Part shown: positions 17,215-26,308 of the stretch, one piece after another
How the letters are laid out: each line of letters opens with the position of its first letter
Position numbering within the stretch: position 1 is the stretch's first letter
From: DASYKT01 sp963718105
GTDB taxonomy: Bacteria; Acidobacteriota; Blastocatellia; Pyrinomonadales; Pyrinomonadaceae
DNA: 64,000 nt
Direction: 5' to 3'
NCBI GenBank assembly: GCA_963718105.1
Contig: OY970352.1
Location: 3,038,001-3,102,000 of the forward strand
Notes under the pieces: model-generated
What the model was told of the DNA's origin: nothing
Seen by the model: only the letters and a program-made list of their open reading frames with translations
Database searches by the model: none
Translations under genes and position numbers: made by a program

Positions 17215-18258
17215 CTAACTCTTTGTCCTGTTTAAGGAAAACTCGGCGGCTAAATTTATCGCCGCTTTCATGCTCGACGGATCGGCTTTTCCATGACCCG
17301 CGATCTCAAAAGCCGTGCCGTGATCGACCGATGTTCTGATGATCGGCAGGCCCAAAGTTACATTGACCGCCTCTCCAAATGCCAGGCACTTTACCGCGAT
17401 GGTCGCCTGGTCGTGATAGCACGAAATGACCCCATCAAACTCCCCTTGAGCAGCTCTTATAAAGATTGTGTCCGGCGAGAAAGGCCCCTGCACATTTATA
17501 CCATATTTCCGGCGACATTCGTCTAATGCCGGGATAATTTCCCGCGCCTCTTCACTGCCGAAAAGCCCGTTTTCCGAGGCGTGCGGGTTTAATCCCGCCA
17601 TGGCCAGTTTTACTTCACGGTTTTGCAGCAGATTGAGTTCGCGATGCGTCAGGCGGATCAGGTCGACGAGCCTTTTCTTTTTTACCAAAGCGATGGCCTG
17701 CTTTAATGACACGTGGATCGAAAGCAGCGCTACACACAACTTGCCGCCGAAAAACGCCATGGCAAATTCCCCGGTATTTGTCAGGTGCGCAAAATATTCG
17801 GTGTGGCCCGGAAACGGCACTCCGGCCAGCGAAAGCGCCTCCTTATTTATAGGGGCGGTCGCGATCGCGTCTATTTTTTTTGAGAGAGCGAGCGCGGCCG
17901 CTGCCTCGATGAACTGCGCCGCGGCTTTCCCGGCGGTTTTTGACGGGGCGCCGGCGCGAATATCTCTTTTCAAATTCCCCAGGTCATAAATTCCCGCCTT
18001 ACCGGCCGGAAAAACAAACTCCTCGCTTTTTCGAATGACGTTAAAGTCAAACGGCAGCTTTAGCTGCTCGGCGGTCTCCGCCAGAAACACGGCATCGCCG
18101 ATCACTACCGGAACGCAATTTTTTAATATCTTTTTATCCGCCAGCGCTTTCAGAATTATCTCCGGGCCGATCCCTGCCGGATCACCCATTGTTATTCCGA
18201 TTCGCGGTAAATTTTTCTTGCGGGTTTTGTTTTGAGAAGGTTGAGGCTTGTTTTTCAC
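17215..18258 (-). CDS. pdxA: 4-hydroxythreonine-4-phosphate dehydrogenase
   Basis: PdxA oxidises 4-phosphohydroxy-threonine in the DXP-dependent pathway to pyridoxal phosphate, with NAD and a divalent metal. The 347-residue protein shows the family landmarks: GITMGDPAGIGPEI near the start, ATAPINKEAL, the metal-binding HTE of PGHTEYFA, AGLNPHASENG, CYHDQATIAVK and RTSVDHGTAFEIAG. It lies 38 bases after hfq on the same strand and probably shares its transcript. Confidence 0.96.
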   Translation of the reverse strand: MKNKPQPSQNKTRKKNLPRIGITMGDPAGIGPEIILKALADKKILKNCVPVVIGDAVFLAETAEQLKLPFDFNVIRKSEEFVFPAGKAGIYDLGNLKRDIRAGAPSKTAGKAAAQFIEAAAALALSKKIDAIATAPINKEALSLAGVPFPGHTEYFAHLTNTGEFAMAFFGGKLCVALLSIHVSLKQAIALVKKKRLVDLIRLTHRELNLLQNREVKLAMAGLNPHASENGLFGSEEAREIIPALDECRRKYGINVQGPFSPDTIFIRAAQGEFDGVISCYHDQATIAVKCLAFGEAVNVTLGLPIIRTSVDHGTAFEIAGHGKADPSSMKAAINLAAEFSLNRTKS

Positions 18259-18296
18259 TTAAACGTTAATGCTTATAAGGATCTTTCGCGCCGGAG

Positions 18297-18689
18297 CTAT
18301 TCGGGATCTTTGTACATATATTTGATGTTGTGTTTTAAAAGCACAATGTTCGGTTCGTTCTCGCGGTTCACTTTAAGAGCGTGCCGGTCGTACCATTCGA
18401 TCGTGCCGGAAATCTTCTCGCCGTCCTGCAAAATAATGACCATCGGCACGTGGCCTTCGATCTGTTTCTTATAATAAAAGATCTCGGCGTTGGTATCTTG
18501 CGGCGGCGATTTTTTTTGAGCTTGCTGCGAAGACGGCTTGCCGTGGCTCGGACCGCCCGGATTACTTCTATGCGGGCCGTTATTCATCCCGCTTTTCACG
18601 GGTTTGGGAGGCGGCCCCGCAGAGCGGGATTCTTCTGCCGGCCTGATAGTGACTTCGGTGAGTTTTGGTCTGATTAACTTACGGTTCAA
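18297..18689 (-). CDS. hfq: Hfq-like RNA chaperone with N-terminal extension
   Basis: Residues about 70-128 form an Sm-like fold. Sm1 runs through VPMVIILQDGEKISGTIEWYD and Sm2 ends in LLKHNIKYMY, the counterpart of the YKHAI-type Hfq motif. Hfq hexamers bind sRNAs and mRNA A-rich sites. Unusually, about 69 residues precede the Sm core; they are basic and rich in Pro, Ser, Gly and Gln and likely disordered, whereas Hfq usually has a C-terminal tail. The TTG start at 18689 is supported by AAGGAGG seven bases upstream, so the extension appears genuine. First gene of an operon with pdxA and two receivers. Confidence 0.82.
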   Translation of the reverse strand: MNRKLIRPKLTEVTIRPAEESRSAGPPPKPVKSGMNNGPHRSNPGGPSHGKPSSQQAQKKSPPQDTNAEIFYYKKQIEGHVPMVIILQDGEKISGTIEWYDRHALKVNRENEPNIVLLKHNIKYMYKDPE

Positions 18690-18696
18690 TTTATAT

Positions 18697-18703
18697 CCTC
18701 CTT
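18697..18703 (-). promoter_or_regulatory. Strong Shine-Dalgarno site setting the hfq TTG start
   Basis: On the minus strand AAGGAGG lies seven bases before the TTG codon. It decides for the long form of the protein. Confidence 0.75.
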
Positions 18704-18846
18704 GGCTCAGAACAGTATAACTTTATACGGACAGGGAGAGCCGCAAAAAAGCCATAATGTAAAACACTGTCCCAAGTGGACAAATGCTACACGATACCTC
18801 TGCTTATTTCAAGTCGATTTCGGGAAGTCCGACCGTTAATTAAAAT

Positions 18847-18931
18847 GATTTTGGATTTTAGATTTCTGATTTTGGATTCCGTTTCATTTCTAAGCTTAAT
18901 CTAAAATCCAAAATCAGAAATCTAAAATCGA
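18847..18931. terminator. Inverted repeat abutting the ftsZ stop codon (family G)
   Basis: A 20-plus-base AT-rich palindrome: the left arm has TTTTAGATTTCTGATTTTGG, the right arm (from about 18905) CCAAAATCAGAAATCTAAAA. It ends one base before the ftsZ stop codon on the minus strand and probably forms the 3' end of the division operon transcript. Confidence 0.6.
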
Positions 18932-20122
18932 TTAGTCCATTTTCTTGCGTATGAAAGTAGGTATTTCCATATCCTCGATACGCAATGGCCCGCCCGAATT
19001 TGACGACGACGATGATGTCGTTGGCGGCTGTGACGACTGGGCCGGCGCTGAAGACTGACTTGGCGCGCTCGTTTGTCCGACCGCGATAGGCTGCTGTTGA
19101 TTAAAAGCCTCAGGGATCTTTTGCTGCTGCAGCGCCTGGGTAAAGCCGGTAGCGATGACCGTGATCTTTACTTCGTCCTGCATTTTCTCATCGATCACCG
19201 TGCCGAAAATGATATCGGCATCCTCATCGGCTTCTTCATGGATGAGAGAAATGGCGGCCTCGATCTCATCGAGCGGCATATTATCGGCGCAGGTAATGTT
19301 TATCAACGCGCCCTTTGCACCCTTGATGGAATTTTCTTCGAGCAGTTTCGAATCGATGGCGGCTTTCATCGCCGTCACGGCCGCGTGCTCGCCCTTGGCG
19401 TGTCCCACACCCATCAAAGCGATGCCTTTGTTCTTCATTACCGCTTTAACATCGGCAAAATCAAGGTTGATCATACCCGGGACCGTGATCAGGTCGCTGA
19501 TGCCCTGCACGGCCTGTAGTAAAACCTCGTCCGCGCGGCGAAAAGCGTCGGTGATGCCTATCTTGCCTTCCAATTCTTTTAAACGAGAGTTAGGAATGGA
19601 AATTATCGTATCGACACAGTCACGCAATTCCGCCAATCCGCGGTTAGCGTGGTCCATTCTCTTTTTACCCTCGACCGAAAACGGCTTGGTCACGACCGCC
19701 ACGGTCAGCGCGCCCAGCTCCATGGCGAGCGCGGCGATCACCGGCACCGCACCTGTTCCCGTTCCACCGCCCAGGCCCGCAGTAACAAAAACCATATCGG
19801 CGCCTTCGATCACTTCGATGATCTTTTCAGTATCTTCGAGCGCGGCCTTGCGTCCCACTTCCGGGTCCGAGCCCGCGCCCAAACCCCTGGTCAGTTGGCT
19901 GCCCAATTGAATTTTTATCGGGGCCTTGGAAAGGTTCAGCGCCTGAAGGTCGGTATTCGCAACGATGAACTCGACACCCTTGATGCCGGCCTCGATCATG
20001 CGGTTGACGGCATTACCGCCGCCGCCGCCAACGCCGATCAATTTGATCTTTGCTCCGGTCACGGGCGGTTCATCTATAAAAATATTTATTTTACTGCCGA
20101 CCTGTTGGGTTTCAACTTGCAT
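18932..20122 (-). CDS. ftsZ: Cell division protein FtsZ
   Basis: This is the tubulin-like GTPase that forms the division ring. In 396 residues it shows the G-box GGGTGTG (118-124), the NTD of ANTDLQAL and the T7 loop NLDFADVKAVM. A Gln/Ser-rich linker follows (about 330-380), then the C-terminal peptide IPTFIRKK that binds FtsA and other partners. GGAAGG precedes the ATG. It is the last gene of the dcw cluster, 176 bases after ftsA; that gap could hold its own promoter, but no convincing box pair was found. Confidence 0.98.
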   Translation of the reverse strand: MQVETQQVGSKINIFIDEPPVTGAKIKLIGVGGGGGNAVNRMIEAGIKGVEFIVANTDLQALNLSKAPIKIQLGSQLTRGLGAGSDPEVGRKAALEDTEKIIEVIEGADMVFVTAGLGGGTGTGAVPVIAALAMELGALTVAVVTKPFSVEGKKRMDHANRGLAELRDCVDTIISIPNSRLKELEGKIGITDAFRRADEVLLQAVQGISDLITVPGMINLDFADVKAVMKNKGIALMGVGHAKGEHAAVTAMKAAIDSKLLEENSIKGAKGALINITCADNMPLDEIEAAISLIHEEADEDADIIFGTVIDEKMQDEVKITVIATGFTQALQQQKIPEAFNQQQPIAVGQTSAPSQSSAPAQSSQPPTTSSSSSNSGGPLRIEDMEIPTFIRKKMD

Positions 20123-20298
20123 AATTACCTTCCTTCTAAAATAAAAAAACCTTTAACCAACCCAATAATTTAACTTTTATTTAATATTGCCGTGATAAGC
20201 TAGGTGGCAACTTTATACTCAATATGTTGTGTTACTGGCGAAAAATCATACAACAATTTGCATAAAACTCCTAATCAAAACACAGCCTTAACCAAGCA

Positions 20299-21549
20299 TT
20301 AGCGAAATTTTTCTCGCAGCGAAGAAAACCAATCGCCCATCTTCTGCGCCGCGCTGCGTGAACCGGCGCGATCCTTGTGATCGCTTAGCTGTTCGCGCAC
20401 CGAAGTCAGCACCAAACCGGCGGCCACCGCCCACTCCGGGTTCTGCAATCCGTCAACCAATCCTCCGAAATGATCGCGTTCCGGAACGCCGATCCGAGTC
20501 GGCGCGTCAAAGATCTGTTCAGCCACATCTACGATGCCGTGCAGGTTTGCGCCGCCGCCAGTTAAAATGATCCCGCTGGAAAGCTGGCGCTCGCCGGTGG
20601 CGCGCCTTACCTCCGCCGAGATGTGCTGCAAGATCTCGACCGCGCGCGGCTGCAGCATATCGCAAAGTATTTCCCGCGAAAGCTGCCGCGCCTGGGTTTT
20701 CCCGACCGGCATTACTTCAATGACCTCGCGTTTTTCTTCCTCGCTTAACCACGGCATCGACACCACGCCGAAGTCCTGCTTGATCTTTTCCGCGTCTGAG
20801 ATCGAAACCCGCAACCCCACCGCCACGTCCTTGGTAAAATGCATCCCGCCAAACGGAAAAATGGCCGTGTGCTTGACCGTGCCGCCTTGAAAAATGACCA
20901 CGCCCGTCAGATCGGCCCCGATATTTACCAGCGCGGACCCGTATTCCTTGTCATCGTCAGTCAAAACCGCCTCGGCTGCGGCCAGCGGCTCCAAAAACAT
21001 GCATTCGATCTCTAAACCCGCGCGGTGAACCGCCTTCACGGCGTTTTGCCGGCCCACGCCGGGCGAAATTATCGTGTGGACCTTTGCTTCCAGCCGCGCG
21101 CCGCGCATTCCGACCGGCTCGATAATTCCATCCTGCCCGTCAACGATAAATTCCTGCGGCAGGCGCTCGACGATCTCCCAGCCGACCGGAAGCTGCATCG
21201 CGCTCGCCGATTCGATGACGCGATTTACGTCTTCATTGCTGATCTCGCGGCCGACGCCGGTCACCGCCACCACGCCGTGTTTGTTTTCACCACGCAGATG
21301 CTCGCCGGAAAGATTGATGCTGACCAACTGTACTTCGAGCCCGCTGATGCGCTCGGCGTCTTCGACGGCTTTCTTGATCGACTCGGTCACCTGCTCACTT
21401 TTAGCGACGATGCCGCGTTTGATACCGCGCGATTCCGCCTGCCCGATGCCGACCACTTCGACGATCCCGGCTTCGTTCACTTCGCCGATGACGCAGCGCA
21501 CCTTACTGGTGCCGATGTCTAACCCAACTGAATGTATGTTTCGACTCAT
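20299..21549 (-). CDS. ftsA: Cell division protein FtsA
   Basis: This actin-like ATPase anchors FtsZ to the membrane. It is 416 residues long, with the phosphate-1 motif GLDIGTSKVRCVIGE near the N-terminus, the SHS2 (1C) insertion, phosphate-2 (ALVNIGADLTGVVIF) and adenosine (GIILTGGGANL) motifs, and an amphipathic C-terminal helix (MGDWFSSLREKFR) for membrane targeting. It lies between ftsQ and ftsZ, the usual order. Confidence 0.97.
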   Translation of the reverse strand: MSRNIHSVGLDIGTSKVRCVIGEVNEAGIVEVVGIGQAESRGIKRGIVAKSEQVTESIKKAVEDAERISGLEVQLVSINLSGEHLRGENKHGVVAVTGVGREISNEDVNRVIESASAMQLPVGWEIVERLPQEFIVDGQDGIIEPVGMRGARLEAKVHTIISPGVGRQNAVKAVHRAGLEIECMFLEPLAAAEAVLTDDDKEYGSALVNIGADLTGVVIFQGGTVKHTAIFPFGGMHFTKDVAVGLRVSISDAEKIKQDFGVVSMPWLSEEEKREVIEVMPVGKTQARQLSREILCDMLQPRAVEILQHISAEVRRATGERQLSSGIILTGGGANLHGIVDVAEQIFDAPTRIGVPERDHFGGLVDGLQNPEWAVAAGLVLTSVREQLSDHKDRAGSRSAAQKMGDWFSSLREKFR

Positions 21550-21603
21550 TTTTCCTTCCTGCCCTACTTACTGCCGCTGCCAACTGCTACTGCTTACTGC
21601 TCA

Positions 21604-22437
21604 CTATCGCGAAACGACCACCACGTTTTTGCCGCGCGAGATCAGGGACGCTACCTGGCCCGTGTCTCTCATCTCCAGGGTCTTTAAAGCGTCCTGCAGA
21701 TGTTTGGCAAAATCTTCGCGGCCCAGCGAGATAGGAATCACCGCTCCGTCTTTATCGGTAAAAACCTGCACGTCTTCCATATCGGAAATGTTCACCGAAC
21801 TGATGCGTTTATCCAATTGCGAAATGCGCAGTTCGTCCATCATTTTCTGATATATCTTTACACGCTGCTGATTGTGCTTTTGCGAATTTTCCGTTTTCTT
21901 CTCATCCCAGCCTTTTAGCAAGACCTGCGAACGCGCTTCTTCTTTAAAGACCGGCCCCAGAAAATTCGCCTCGCTGTCCGCCCACTGCAGTTCGCCCTGC
22001 TCCGGCTTGACGGCGACGGCCGGCACGCTCTCTCTCACCCGCACGCGCAGCCCGTCAGGCAGCACGCGCGAAACCACCGCCGACTTTACCCACGGAAGCT
22101 TTTCGATCTGCGCGCGGATCTCGGCGATGTCGGCATTCCAAACGCCGGCTTTGACCGCCGTCATCTGGACCGTGCGGCGAATGTCATCTTCTGAGGAACG
22201 CGAAACACCATAGATCTCAACCGCTTTAATTCCGAAAAAAGAAGACGCCGTTACTTTTTGGTAAGCGGATGCTACCAGCCACAAAATGCAGGCCGCCATC
22301 GCCAGCATAAAAACCGCCGGGACATAATAATTGAGCAAGGCCGAATTTTTAGCGCGGCTTTTGCGTGCTGTGGTTTTATTTCCGCCGCTGCTTCTGCGGC
22401 TGCTTCTGGGCCTGACAGGTTTTTTTAATGTCACCAT
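21604..22437 (-). CDS. ftsQ: Cell division protein FtsQ/DivIB
   Basis: This bitopic divisome protein links FtsB/FtsL to other division proteins. The 277 residues hold a very basic N-terminal tail (RPRSSRRSSGGNKTTARKSR), one membrane segment at about 34-58 (VPAVFMLAMAACILWLV), and a POTRA domain (about 66-135, FFGIKAVEIYGVSRSSEDDI). The FtsQ beta domain follows, with the landmark LPWVKSAVVSRVLPDGLRV. Position between murC and ftsA fits. Confidence 0.92.
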   Translation of the reverse strand: MVTLKKPVRPRSSRRSSGGNKTTARKSRAKNSALLNYYVPAVFMLAMAACILWLVASAYQKVTASSFFGIKAVEIYGVSRSSEDDIRRTVQMTAVKAGVWNADIAEIRAQIEKLPWVKSAVVSRVLPDGLRVRVRESVPAVAVKPEQGELQWADSEANFLGPVFKEEARSQVLLKGWDEKKTENSQKHNQQRVKIYQKMMDELRISQLDKRISSVNISDMEDVQVFTDKDGAVIPISLGREDFAKHLQDALKTLEMRDTGQVASLISRGKNVVVVSR

Positions 22438-22468
22438 TTTCTTCCATTCCTCACAAAAAAGAGCGATC

Positions 22469-23848
22469 TTACTGACTCAACATTTCCAGCATCTGATCGG
22501 AAAGCTTCGAGACACTTCCCGCGCCTAAAGTTATCAAGAGATCCCCGTCCTTTAAATATTCGCGGACCTTTTCCACGGCCGTTTCGATATCGCCGATATA
22601 ATGAACATTCTTGTGTCCGAACTGCCTGATCTTTTCCGTCAGGATCTCAGCCGTAATACCGTCGAGCGGGTCTTCGCTGGCGGCATAGATGTCGCAGACA
22701 AAAAGCACGTCGGCGTTGTTAAAAGAGCGCGCAAAATCTTCCATCAGGTCCTGTGTGCGCGTGTATCGGTGCGGTTGAAAAATAACCACCGTGCGTTTTC
22801 CGCCCGAACCGTTTTTTGCGGCAGCCAGCGTGGCGGTAATTTCCGTCGGGTGATGCCCGTAATCGTCGACGATGGTGATGCCCTGTGCCTCGCCTTTGAA
22901 TTGAAAACGGCGGTTGGCATTCTTGAACATGCCCATTCCTTCGCTGATCTTTTCAAACGGGATCTCTAATTCCAGGCCGACGGCGATCGCCGCCAATGCA
23001 TTGTAGACGTTATGCTTACCCGGGACCGGAAGATGCACTTCACCGAGCATCTGTTCGCCCTCGGTAACAACGAATGTCGAGCCGAACTGGTCATCGTAAC
23101 GGACCTCGGAAGCCGAAATGTCCGCCTGCGCGGTGAAACCATAGGTCACGCGTCGGCGTTTGACGAAGGGAATGATCGCCTGCACATTCGGATCATCGAG
23201 ACAAAGAATAGCCGCGCCGTAAAAAGGAACTTTGTTGACAAAATCGCGGAAGCAGGACAAAACATCGATCATGTCCGCGTAGCTGTCCATGTGTTCGCGG
23301 TCGATGTTGGTCACGATGGCGATCGTCGGGTAAAGCATCAGAAAAGAGCGGTCGCTTTCGTCGGCCTCCGCCACCATCCAATCGCTGCTGCCCAGCCGCG
23401 CATTCGAACCGAGCGTATCGACCACACCGCCGACGATCGTGGTCGGATCGATCCCCGCATTGCCCAAAATTGTCGCGACCATCGAAGTGGTGCTTGTCTT
23501 GCCGTGCGAACCGGCGACGGCGACCGAATAAGGTTTCAAGGTCATCAGTTCGGCCAGCATTTCCGCGCGCGGTATGACCGGGATATTTTTCTGCTTGGCG
23601 ATGACCACTTCCGGGTTATCGTCGCGCACCGCCGACGAATAAACGACGACCTGCGCCTCGCCGACGTTTTCCGATGCGTGGCCTTCGGAAACGCGGATGC
23701 CCATTTTTTCCAGCCGGTCGGTAACTTTGGATTTTTTCAGGTCCGAGCCGGACACCTCGAACCCGAGGTTGGCCAATACTTCCGCGATGCCGGACATACC
23801 GATACCGCCGATACCGATAAAATGAACATATTTAACGTGAAGAAACAT
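22469..23848 (-). CDS. murC: UDP-N-acetylmuramate--L-alanine ligase
   Basis: MurC adds L-Ala to UDP-MurNAc, the first peptide step of peptidoglycan synthesis. The 459-residue protein has an N-terminal Rossmann motif (FIGIGGIGMSGIAEVL), the ATP loop GSHGKTSTT (113-121), the central-domain AEADESDRSF segment and the ligase C-domain with DDYGHHPTEI, which is diagnostic for MurC. It lies 41 bases after murG and before ftsQ. Confidence 0.97.
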   Translation of the reverse strand: MFLHVKYVHFIGIGGIGMSGIAEVLANLGFEVSGSDLKKSKVTDRLEKMGIRVSEGHASENVGEAQVVVYSSAVRDDNPEVVIAKQKNIPVIPRAEMLAELMTLKPYSVAVAGSHGKTSTTSMVATILGNAGIDPTTIVGGVVDTLGSNARLGSSDWMVAEADESDRSFLMLYPTIAIVTNIDREHMDSYADMIDVLSCFRDFVNKVPFYGAAILCLDDPNVQAIIPFVKRRRVTYGFTAQADISASEVRYDDQFGSTFVVTEGEQMLGEVHLPVPGKHNVYNALAAIAVGLELEIPFEKISEGMGMFKNANRRFQFKGEAQGITIVDDYGHHPTEITATLAAAKNGSGGKRTVVIFQPHRYTRTQDLMEDFARSFNNADVLFVCDIYAASEDPLDGITAEILTEKIRQFGHKNVHYIGDIETAVEKVREYLKDGDLLITLGAGSVSKLSDQMLEMLSQ

Positions 23849-23889
23849 CTTGTTTACCTATGATCCTGTCATCTGCCTACTGCCGCTGC

Positions 23890-24975
23890 CTACTTCTTAT
23901 TCTTAACCGCCAGTTCCTCGATCATATCCACCGCGATCTTTGCGGCGTCCGCTTTCGCCAACCCGCGCGCGGCGTTTTCCATCGCGGTCAACTTTTCCGG
24001 CGCGTCGATCAACGCCTTTATTTCATCCGCCAAACGCTCGCCGCTCAGATCGGCCTGCAAGATCATTACCGCCGCTCCGGCGTTTTCGAGCGCCTCGGCA
24101 TTTTTGCGCTGGTGGTCGTCCGCCGCGGTCGGCAGGGGCACCATCACGGCTGCTTTTCCGGCCGCCGCCAGCTCGGCGCAGGTAGTAGCGCCGGCGCGGC
24201 AAATTATCAAATCGGTGTCGGCAAAGACGGAAACCATATCCGAAATATAGGGCCGCACATCGGCGCCCGACCAGCCGGCATCCGCATAACCTTTGCGCAC
24301 ATTTTCCAGATCGGCCTCGCCGGTCTGATGCGTGATGTGCAATTTCTCCAAATAACTATCAAGAAACCGGAGCGCCTCGATCATCGCGTTGTTGATCGCG
24401 CGCGCGCCTTGTGAACCGCCAAAGATAAGAAGATGAAATTCGCTCTCTTCTCTTTCTTTCGGCTTGATGTCAAAAAACTCGCGGCGCACGGGATTTCCCG
24501 TGATCACGCCCTTGCCGGCAAAAAACCGCTGCGCTTCTTCGAAGGTCAGCGCCGCTTTATCAATGAACCGCGCCAGTTTGCGGTTGGTAAAACCGGGCAG
24601 CGCGTTTGATTCCATCGCCATCGTCGGCACGCCCATAAAATACGCCATCAGCAAAACCGGCCCTGAAACATAACCGCCCGCGCCAACCACCACATCCGGG
24701 CGAAAATCTTTTATCAATTTCCAGGCTTCGAAAAACCCGCGCGGTAAAAGCAGCGCGCCTTTTACCTTTCCCGCCACACCGACGTTTTTCAGCCCCGTGC
24801 TTTTTATCAAAGAGAGTTCGAAACCGGCTTCGGGCACGAGTTTTTTTTCCAGCCCTTTGGCCGTCCCGACAAACCGCACGATGGAATCCGGATCGCGCTG
24901 TTTTATTTCATTGGCGACGGCGATACCCGGATAGATATGCCCGCCTGTACCGCCCGCGGCGATCATCACTCGCAT
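23890..24975 (-). CDS. murG: Lipid II synthase (UDP-GlcNAc transferase)
   Basis: MurG transfers GlcNAc to lipid I on the cytoplasmic membrane face to make lipid II. The 361-residue GT28 glycosyltransferase has the first glycine loop AAGGTGGHIYPGIAVA, the second loop GGSQGARAINN, and the C-terminal UDP-GlcNAc site around ICRAGATTCAELAAAGKAAV and PLPTAADDHQ. It starts 3 bases after the ftsW stop, consistent with tight co-translation. Confidence 0.97.
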   Translation of the reverse strand: MRVMIAAGGTGGHIYPGIAVANEIKQRDPDSIVRFVGTAKGLEKKLVPEAGFELSLIKSTGLKNVGVAGKVKGALLLPRGFFEAWKLIKDFRPDVVVGAGGYVSGPVLLMAYFMGVPTMAMESNALPGFTNRKLARFIDKAALTFEEAQRFFAGKGVITGNPVRREFFDIKPKEREESEFHLLIFGGSQGARAINNAMIEALRFLDSYLEKLHITHQTGEADLENVRKGYADAGWSGADVRPYISDMVSVFADTDLIICRAGATTCAELAAAGKAAVMVPLPTAADDHQRKNAEALENAGAAVMILQADLSGERLADEIKALIDAPEKLTAMENAARGLAKADAAKIAVDMIEELAVKNKK

Positions 24976-24978
24976 ATC

Positions 24979-26160
24979 TTAAGCCTCTCTCGTTCTGGCC
25001 CGCGCCACCCTGCGCCGCTTGCTGGTTCTCTGCGCGGCGTCAGATTCGTCTTCCGAATTTTCCAGCTCGACAAAACCGGCGTGCTGCGAAATGTTGAGCA
25101 AAATTCCCACCGATATCAGCGTCATCAAGATCGACGAACCGCCATAGGAAATGAACGGCAGCGGTATTCCTTTGGTCGGCAAAATTCCCAGCACCACGCT
25201 GATGTTAAAGAACGCCTGCACGATGATGCCGGTGATCAACCCGATGCCGAGCAATTTGCCAAACCGGTCCGGCGCCAATAAAGCCGCGCGCGTGCCGCGC
25301 CAGAGCAAAACACCAAAAGCCAGTACGACCATCAGCGCCCCGACCAAACCGAATTCTTCCGCCACCACCGCAAAAATAAAATCCGAATACGGAAACGGCA
25401 GATAAAAAAGCTTTTGCTGGCCGCGCGCGAAACCTTCGCCAAAGATGCCGCCGGAACCGACCGCCATCAGCGACTGTGTCACCTGGTAACCGACGCCGCT
25501 TGCTTCCTGCCATGGGTCGAGATATGCGCCCAATCGCGCCATGCGGTAAGGCTGAAACACCAGCGCCCCCACAAAAATAACGAATATCCCCGCGCCCACC
25601 GCGGCAATGTGAAAAAGCCGTGCTCCGGCCGTAAAATAAACGACGGTAAAGATCGCCGCCATCACGATGACCGTTCCCAGGTCCGGTTCGACCAGGATCA
25701 TCGCCGACAATACTCCCAGCACCATCAGGCACGGCAGGATCGTCTTCTTAAAATCACCGACGGTCTTTTCATTCTTTGTCAAAAAATACGCGAGAAACAA
25801 TGAAAGGACCGGCTTGGCTATTTCCGACGGCTGAAACGTGAAACCGGACAGTTTTAGCCAGCGCCGGGCGCCGTTCGTCGGCGGAAAAAGAAAGACGGCC
25901 GCGAGCAGGATTATCGTAATTGTCAAACATCCGATGATGAGCCACTCATTTTCCAGCCTCTTATAATGTATCTGCGAAATTCCCAGCATCAGCACGATGC
26001 CGATCATTGTAAAAACGAGCTGCTTGGTGAAATAGCTGTATTGGTTGTTTTCCCGCAGGGCGATCATCGCCGACGCGCTATAGACCATCATCACGCCAAA
26101 AAGCGCCAGCGCGACCGACACCGCAAAAAGCCACCAATCCATTCTCAGTTTTTTCGCCAT
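24979..26160 (-). CDS. ftsW: Peptidoglycan polymerase FtsW (SEDS family)
   Basis: This multipass SEDS glycosyltransferase polymerises lipid II at the septum together with FtsI. The 393 residues contain about ten membrane segments. SEDS landmarks include GARRWLKLSGFTFQPSE, the ILVEPDLGT segment with the conserved Asp, and the late GIPLPFISYGGSS motif. A basic C-terminal tail (RTSKRRRVARARTREA) is cytoplasmic. The location between murD and murG supports FtsW rather than RodA. Confidence 0.95.
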   Translation of the reverse strand: MAKKLRMDWWLFAVSVALALFGVMMVYSASAMIALRENNQYSYFTKQLVFTMIGIVLMLGISQIHYKRLENEWLIIGCLTITIILLAAVFLFPPTNGARRWLKLSGFTFQPSEIAKPVLSLFLAYFLTKNEKTVGDFKKTILPCLMVLGVLSAMILVEPDLGTVIVMAAIFTVVYFTAGARLFHIAAVGAGIFVIFVGALVFQPYRMARLGAYLDPWQEASGVGYQVTQSLMAVGSGGIFGEGFARGQQKLFYLPFPYSDFIFAVVAEEFGLVGALMVVLAFGVLLWRGTRAALLAPDRFGKLLGIGLITGIIVQAFFNISVVLGILPTKGIPLPFISYGGSSILMTLISVGILLNISQHAGFVELENSEDESDAAQRTSKRRRVARARTREA

Positions 26161-26201
26161 CTACTACTTTTCTGTAGCGCTGCCGTCCGCGGCTCTTTTT
26201 T

Positions 26202-26308
26202 GTAGCGCCAGCGTCTCGCTGGCTGTCGCGGGGGGCGTCCCGCCCGCGCTTTTTAATCTAACTGAGTGCGGGACGCACTCAGGACTGCCGGCGAGACGCC
26301 GGCGCTAC
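26202..26308. repeat. Inverted repeat, family B, copy 1 (between murD and ftsW)
   Basis: The left arm starts at 26202 with GTAGCGCCAGCGTCTCGCTG. The right arm ends at 26308 with GAGACGCCGGCGCTAC. Inner parts pair as GCGTCCCGC and GCGGGACGC. The right end contains the murD stop codon (26305-26307). Copies 2 and 3 are at 27710-27813 and 56855-56952. Confidence 0.88.

Noticed and set aside
26202..26308. Insertion-sequence remnant
   Set aside because: No transposase fragment or target duplication; the arms pair along most of their length, as in REP-type elements.
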